Below are positions 1 through 5,052 of a stretch of DNA of 5,052 bases, in pieces (position 1 is the first letter of the stretch; the number at the start of each line of letters is the position of its first letter). Below the pieces are notes generated by a model, which saw only the letters and a program-made list of their open reading frames with translations, had not been told where the DNA came from and did no database searches. The stretch is taken from contig PLEA01000479.1 in the NCBI GenBank assembly GCA_003136335.1, forward strand, positions 1 to 5,052. Direction: 5' to 3'. Origin of the DNA: Acidobacteriaceae bacterium. GTDB lineage: Bacteria > Acidobacteriota > Terriglobia > Terriglobales > SbA1. A program made the position numbers and the translations under genes.

Positions 1-512
1 GCGATGCGCGTGGAAAACTGCAAGTCGCGGTCGCGTTTCAAGTCGTCGAGCAGGCCAACGCAGATCCGGTAGTACTCCCGCTTGATGGACGCAACTTCCG
101 AGGCGAAGCCGTTCTTCAATACCTCAGCCTCATGTGAGAGAACCTTCATGGCTGCCTGGTTGGCAAGAAAATATTCCAAATGATTGAGGATGAAGATCCG
201 GATACGCTCTTCCGCGTCGCTCACGCCTTGCAGTCGCGCTTTCAGCCGCTGCACAATCGTGGTGAAGGTATGCTTCTGGATCAGATACAGCAGCCGCTCT
301 TTGGACTCGAAGTAATAGTAAAGCCCCGCGAGCGACATGCCGCTCGCGCGCGAGAGATCGCGCATCGAAGCGCCTTCATATCCCTTTTTACAGAAGACCT
401 CGGTAGCATGGGCGAGGATCTCCGCCAGGCGCCGGTCATAGCGCGTCGCCGGAACGGTCGCGGCGCGATGGCGCCGCGGAGTAATTCGAGTTGCTGTGGA
501 AGAGCTCCCCAT
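1..512 (-). CDS. TetR/AcrR-family transcriptional repressor (3' end outside window)
   Basis: This is a one-component DNA-binding regulator; 170 complete residues are visible and the C-terminal part of the ligand domain is cut off by the window edge. The N-terminal helix-turn-helix spans roughly residues 26-75. It has the family hallmarks: a helix ending AxEVFCKKGYEGASMRDLS (about 37-54), then a recognition stretch ASGMSLAGLYYYFESKERLL (about 56-74), which matches the classical TetR 'G.s.g.lY.yF.sKe.Ll' signature. Residues 76-170 are helical with no recognisable motif, as expected for the variable ligand and dimerisation domain, so the effector cannot be named. The ATG at 512 is preferred. There is no good Shine-Dalgarno before it, and an in-frame TTG at 533 is possible; an in-frame TAG lies just upstream of that. 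A promoter and a palindrome sit directly upstream, suggesting autoregulation. The family call is firm; the regulated pathway is unknown. Confidence 0.93.
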   Translation of the reverse strand, partial: MGSSSTATRITPRRHRAATVPATRYDRRLAEILAHATEVFCKKGYEGASMRDLSRASGMSLAGLYYYFESKERLLYLIQKHTFTTIVQRLKARLQGVSDAEERIRIFILNHLEYFLANQAAMKVLSHEAEVLKNGFASEVASIKREYYRICVGLLDDLKRDRDLQFSTRI

Positions 513-533
513 AATCCGGAACGAAGCGGCCAA

Positions 534-551
534 TTCGAACGTTCGTTCGAA
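534..551. promoter_or_regulatory. Inverted-repeat operator candidate for the TetR regulator
   Basis: A perfect 8-bp inverted repeat, TTCGAACG (534-541) and CGTTCGAA (544-551), is separated by two bases. It lies 21 bases upstream of the TetR start codon and covers the position where transcription from the predicted promoter would begin. TetR-family operators are typically short palindromes of this kind overlapping the regulator's own promoter, so autorepression is the simplest reading. That this protein binds here is inference; the symmetry itself is seen directly. Confidence 0.65.
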
Positions 552-554
552 CTA

Positions 555-583
555 AGTATACCCCGGTGTGATCCTGACCACAA
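555..583 (-). promoter_or_regulatory. Sigma-70-type promoter for the TetR gene
   Basis: On the minus strand a -35-like TTGTGG (583-578) is followed after exactly 17 bases by a -10 TATACT (560-555), one mismatch from TATAAT. Transcription would start near 548, inside the inverted repeat, leaving a leader of about 36 bases before the ATG at 512. The -10 and the spacing are good; the -35 keeps only TTG strongly. Assignment is by sequence match alone. Confidence 0.55.
567..582. promoter_or_regulatory. CRP/FNR-like palindrome overlapping the -35 region
   Basis: The plus strand reads TGTGA, six bases, then CCACA. This is one mismatch from the TGTGA-N6-TCACA layout recognised by CRP-type regulators, and the symmetry extends inward (TGTGATC against GACCACA). 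It overlaps the -35 and spacer of the TetR promoter, where a bound protein would be expected to block RNA polymerase. No CRP-family gene is in the window and a chance match in one promoter is quite possible. Confidence 0.25.
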
Positions 584-592
584 GGGCTGGGC

Positions 593-610
593 ACCTAACC
601 CACCTAACCC
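593..610. repeat. Two tandem 9-bp copies across the end of the YjbR/TfoX-like gene
   Basis: The plus strand carries ACCTAACCC twice in succession (593-601 and 602-610). The copy at 602-610 contains the stop codon of the neighbouring gene (CTA at 604-606). Because the unit is three codons long, the other copy supplies a second in-frame TAG nine bases further on. It looks like a small duplication with no evident function. Confidence 0.6.
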
Positions 611-999
611 GATTTCTTACTCTTAACCGCTGCCTCATAGGCCCGCCCTAGCCAGTCGAGGGCGTCGTGCAGATCGGTGTCGGAAGAAAGTTCCAAGGTG
701 AACCAGCGAGCCTTCTTGATTTCAGCCGAGCCAATGCGGGGATCTTTCTCAAGACGTGCGCGGTTTGCGGCGCTCGGCGTGTCGATGCGGAACGCGAGTG
801 CATTCGGAGTCTCCATTCCGCGAGTGCGGGGCAAGACGGCGAATATTTTGTCTTTGCGATAGAGAGCCGTGAAGCCGAAAAAGGAGCGCGTCGCGACCTC
901 TGGCCAGTCGCTGACTTCCACCGCCAGCGCAGCGGACCAGGCTTTCATCTCCTCGGAAGCTTTCGGAAGTTTGGGACGTAAGGATTTTTCTGGCTTCAC
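604..999 (-). CDS. Small TfoX-N/YjbR-like protein
   Basis: This encodes a soluble protein of 131 residues. A core around residues 31-57 reads DWPEVATRSFFGFTALYRKD followed by KIFAVLP. It resembles the 'R.fFG..aly...kiFa.l' strand-turn-strand region of TfoX N-terminal domains and the 'PGv....gKiFa' region of MmcQ/YjbR proteins, which share a CyaY-like alpha/beta fold. The ending, with WFTLEL (99-104) and then a helix LHDALDWLGRAYEAA (110-124), matches the YjbR layout. Proteins of these groups have no settled biochemical role, and none is claimed here. The start is a GTG, the first possible one after the in-frame TAA of the aldolase gene 12 bases upstream. An internal ATG at 948 is less likely because its purine-rich GAGGAG touches the start codon. 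Close spacing suggests cotranscription with the aldolase. The gene is probably real; the family placement is by motif memory. Confidence 0.72.
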   Translation of the reverse strand: MKPEKSLRPKLPKASEEMKAWSAALAVEVSDWPEVATRSFFGFTALYRKDKIFAVLPRTRGMETPNALAFRIDTPSAANRARLEKDPRIGSAEIKKARWFTLELSSDTDLHDALDWLGRAYEAAVKSKKSG

Positions 1000-1011
1000 C
1001 GGCGTCCAGCC

Positions 1012-2148
1012 TTAGTTTCTTGCATCCGCCAGCATGCGCTCGATTTCGGCCTTCAGGTCGGCCGTCAGCGGGAGGAACGGCAGACGCGACGGCCCACCAT
1101 AGTAGCCGTTGAAGTCCATGCCATGCTTCACGCCCGGCACGCCGAGATCGCCGACCACACGCTCGGCGGCTCTGGCGATTCGTTCCTGCTTCAGCCGCGC
1201 CAAGTCGGCGTCGCCTTCTCTCCATGCGGCGTAGATTTCATAGCAGGCCGTTGGAGCGGGGCAGGCGAAGGCGAGGATCGCTCCCACAGCACCGGCGTCG
1301 AGCGATGGCTGCAGTTTCTGCGCCGCGCCTACCAGCACCTGGAATCCGACTTCCTTCTGGCGCGTCTTCATCTTGCCCACGACCGTAACGGCAGACGAGG
1401 AAGGCTTCCCTGAAGACGAATCCGGGTGCCCCATGTCTCGCGTTTTCGCGAGACGCGGGGAAGTCTCTACGGTTCCCGCCAACGCTCCCACGGGCACCAG
1501 CGCGCTCTCGCTGATCGACCCCGAAGATCCAGACGCCGCGGCGGCCAGCATGCGCGGCGTAACGGCATCAAAGGTCTCGGTGACGGTGGCGCTGCGCTTG
1601 GTGTGGCGCGTGCCTTCGACCATTTTGCGCACTTTTTCTACGTCGCCGCTCGACTCCTTGATGCCGATCAGGTTCGGATGCCCGGCCAATTCGATCACCA
1701 CTTCCGCGGGAATGTCGTATCCGGTGGCCTGTGGGATGTTGTAAATCATGACCGGAAGCGGCGAGCGGTCGGCCACGGTGCGGTAGAAAGCCAGAATGTT
1801 GGCCGTCTGCATCTGCTTCTTGTAGTAGTGCGGCGTGCGCACCATGGCGATGTCGTAGCCGAGTTCTGCGGCGTATTCCGTGAGTCGCAGTGTCTCGTTC
1901 GCCGACTCGATACCCGTGCCCGCGACCAGCACTTTGTTGGGCGCGGTGGCCTCGCGCGCGACTTTCAGCACATCGCGCCGTTCCTGATCGGAAAGCAAGA
2001 TCGCCTCGCCGGTCGAGCCGAGCACGACAATGCCTGCTACCGGCGTGCGCGAATAGCGCTCCACGTTCGATTCGAGCTTTTTGAAATAGACGTTGCCGTC
2101 GGGATAAAACGGCGTGGTGATGGGAGGAAAAATTCCGTATAGGAGCAT
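1012..2148 (-). CDS. DapA/HOGA-superfamily class I aldolase with an internal insert
   Basis: This is a 378-residue TIM-barrel pyruvate-type aldolase, against about 290-330 for usual members. Visible landmarks are GSTGE (44-48, substrate carboxylate loop), PHYYKK (106-111), the catalytic tyrosine in YNIP (Tyr136) and the Schiff-base lysine in GIKESSGD (Lys164). The Arg that follows the YN.P motif in dihydrodipicolinate synthase (YNVPSRTG in E. coli) is absent; here it reads YNIPQATG. The C-terminal GVPGVKHGMDFNGYYGGPSR (336-355) closely resembles, from memory, human 4-hydroxy-2-oxoglutarate aldolase. A HOGA-like retro-aldol activity, or a related 2-keto acid aldolase, is therefore likelier than DapA, but the substrate is not proven. 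Residues about 183-262 form a Ser/Ala/Gly-rich insert between helix 6 and strand 7. This is on the barrel face away from the active site, so activity may survive. The start at ATG 2148 has GGAG seven bases upstream. It lies 21 bases after the membrane-protein gene and 12 before the YjbR/TfoX-like gene. Confidence 0.9.
   Translation of the reverse strand: MLLYGIFPPITTPFYPDGNVYFKKLESNVERYSRTPVAGIVVLGSTGEAILLSDQERRDVLKVAREATAPNKVLVAGTGIESANETLRLTEYAAELGYDIAMVRTPHYYKKQMQTANILAFYRTVADRSPLPVMIYNIPQATGYDIPAEVVIELAGHPNLIGIKESSGDVEKVRKMVEGTRHTKRSATVTETFDAVTPRMLAAAASGSSGSISESALVPVGALAGTVETSPRLAKTRDMGHPDSSSGKPSSSAVTVVGKMKTRQKEVGFQVLVGAAQKLQPSLDAGAVGAILAFACPAPTACYEIYAAWREGDADLARLKQERIARAAERVVGDLGVPGVKHGMDFNGYYGGPSRLPFLPLTADLKAEIERMLADARN
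1429..1460. repeat. 32-base palindromic hairpin inside the aldolase insert
   Basis: The plus strand has GTCTCGCG (1435-1442), a TTTT loop (1443-1446), and CGCGAGAC (1447-1454), a perfect 8-bp stem. The arms continue with one wobble (1434/1455), one mismatch (1433/1456) and four further C-G pairs (1429-1432 with 1457-1460). In the aldolase it encodes roughly residues 230-240 (SPRLAKTRDMG). A stem this exact is not expected from coding constraint. It resembles dispersed palindromic repeats of the REP or small-MITE kind, including those flanked by a GGGGCACCC-like tail (seen here on the minus strand at 1432-1424). Only one copy lies in the window, so repeat-family membership is inference. Confidence 0.7.
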
Positions 2149-2169
2149 GAATGGACTCCGTGAAGCTTA
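2149..2169 (-). promoter_or_regulatory. Intergenic spacer with aldolase ribosome binding site
   Basis: This 21-base gap separates the stop of the membrane-protein gene from the aldolase ATG. On the minus strand GGAG (2159-2156) stands seven bases before the start codon, a good Shine-Dalgarno spacing that supports the ATG at 2148. There is no room for, or sign of, a terminator or promoter, which favours cotranscription. Confidence 0.65.
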
Positions 2170-2502
2170 TCAGTTCAGCGATTCGATTGTTAGCCCGGGT
2201 TGCCGTCGAAGACGTTTCCAGACGATGAATCCCGCCATCAGGCCAAGCGCAGAACTAAAGGCTCCGCACAAAAGAAATCCCAGGTAAAAGGCAAGGCTCA
2301 TCGCAACTTTGGGCCGTACTCGCTCGTTGAAAAACCACCCTACGACCGAGAAACCGACACCCGCTCCGGCAATGCCAAGCGCTGGAGTGAAGAAAGCGAA
2401 ACCCGAGAATGGCCGCAGACGTCGTGAGGCTAAAAAAATGACGAGGACAATGACCGCGCAGATCAGGATCCAAACTGCTAGCCCAATGAAAATTGACGAC
2501 AT
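2170..2502 (-). CDS. Small membrane protein with three predicted helices
   Basis: This encodes a 110-residue hydrophobic protein that I do not recognise. Three membrane segments are evident at about residues 3-24 (IFIGLAVWILICAVIVLVIF and on), 34-56 (GFAFFTPALGIAGAGVGFSV and on) and 69-92. Basic clusters RRLR after the first helix and KRLRRQ after the third suggest those ends are cytoplasmic, putting the N-terminus outside. The second helix is rich in small residues (AGAGVG), which can allow tight packing. There is no signal-peptide cleavage site and no catalytic motif. The start was set at the ATG at 2502, because GGAGGG (2512-2507) stands four bases upstream; a TTG seven codons earlier would place that Shine-Dalgarno inside the gene. 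It lies 33 bases downstream of carB and 21 upstream of the aldolase, so it is probably in the same transcript. Its function is unknown and neighbours give no clear hint. Confidence 0.75.
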   Translation of the reverse strand: MSSIFIGLAVWILICAVIVLVIFLASRRLRPFSGFAFFTPALGIAGAGVGFSVVGWFFNERVRPKVAMSLAFYLGFLLCGAFSSALGLMAGFIVWKRLRRQPGLTIESLN

Positions 2503-2506
2503 CAAG

Positions 2507-2512
2507 CCCTCC
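2507..2512 (-). promoter_or_regulatory. Strong ribosome binding site of the membrane-protein gene
   Basis: GGAGGG on the minus strand is four bases (five from the GGAGG core) before ATG 2502. It decides the start in favour of this ATG over the in-frame TTG at 2523, and is the strongest Shine-Dalgarno match among the gene starts in this window. Confidence 0.75.
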
Positions 2513-2535
2513 GAAGACCTCAAGGACTTCGTGTT

Positions 2536-5052
<2,517 letters not shown>

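Noticed and set aside
281..583. A 100-codon minus-strand frame over the TetR gene
   Set aside because: It is a shifted frame of the TetR gene, whose true frame runs from 512 and shows the helix-turn-helix signature.
593..610. Telomere-like TTAGGG repeats
   Set aside because: Only two 9-base units of GGGTTAGGT are present on the minus strand, in a bacterial gene end; the similarity is coincidental.
584..612. A transcription terminator between the YjbR/TfoX-like and TetR genes
   Set aside because: Only short G and C runs are present, with no stable stem followed by T residues on the minus strand.
749..1225. A 158-codon minus-strand frame spanning the aldolase end and the YjbR/TfoX-like gene
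   Set aside because: It is out of frame with both supported genes, is Arg-rich and has no motif; it is a shadow frame.
1429..1460. The aldolase hairpin as a rho-independent terminator
   Set aside because: There is no T-run after the stem in either direction, and it lies in the middle of a coding frame that continues with conserved sequence.
1363..1602. The aldolase insert as a frameshift or sequencing artefact
   Set aside because: Both flanks match the family in the same frame and the 240-base segment has no stop, so no compensating shift is needed.
1426..2142. A 238-codon open frame on the plus strand opposite the aldolase
   Set aside because: It is antisense to a gene with clear catalytic motifs, its translation is rich in Arg and His with no recognisable domain, and no ribosome site supports it. 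It is a GC-driven shadow.

Overview
The window is a bacterial chromosomal segment, fairly GC-rich by eye, with every convincing gene on the minus strand. Reading in the direction of transcription (from the high-coordinate end down) the order is: the large subunit of carbamoyl-phosphate synthase (carB, its first quarter lying beyond the window), a small three-helix membrane protein, a class I aldolase of the DapA/HOGA superfamily, a small TfoX-N/YjbR-like protein, and, after a 91-base gap, a TetR-family repressor that runs off the low-coordinate end. Protein style and gene content would fit an acidobacterium (Acidobacteriota), but that is an impression from memory and no marker in the window proves it.

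Layout: 2536-5052 holds carB with the rear of the first ATP-grasp unit, the oligomerisation region, the complete second ATP-grasp unit and the MGS-like allosteric domain. 2170-2502 holds the membrane protein, whose start is set by a strong GGAGG site. 1012-2148 holds the aldolase, which has the Tyr and Lys catalytic residues but lacks the Arg typical of dihydrodipicolinate synthase; its C-terminal half resembles 4-hydroxy-2-oxoglutarate aldolase. 604-999 holds the YjbR/TfoX-N-like gene. 1-512 holds the TetR gene, preceded by a recognisable promoter and a palindromic operator-like site.

The first four genes are separated by 33, 21 and 12 bases with no visible terminators, so they could be read as one transcript from a promoter upstream of the window. 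The first is pyrimidine/arginine biosynthesis; the others have no evident functional link to it. The TetR gene has its own promoter, with an 8-bp inverted repeat lying over the predicted transcription start, which suggests autorepression.

The most unusual structure is inside the aldolase gene. An insert of roughly 80 codons, rich in Ser, Ala and Gly, interrupts the TIM barrel between helix 6 and strand 7. Within it lies a 32-base hairpin with a perfect 8-bp inner stem and a 4-base loop. It looks like a mobile palindromic repeat that landed in a coding region without breaking the frame.
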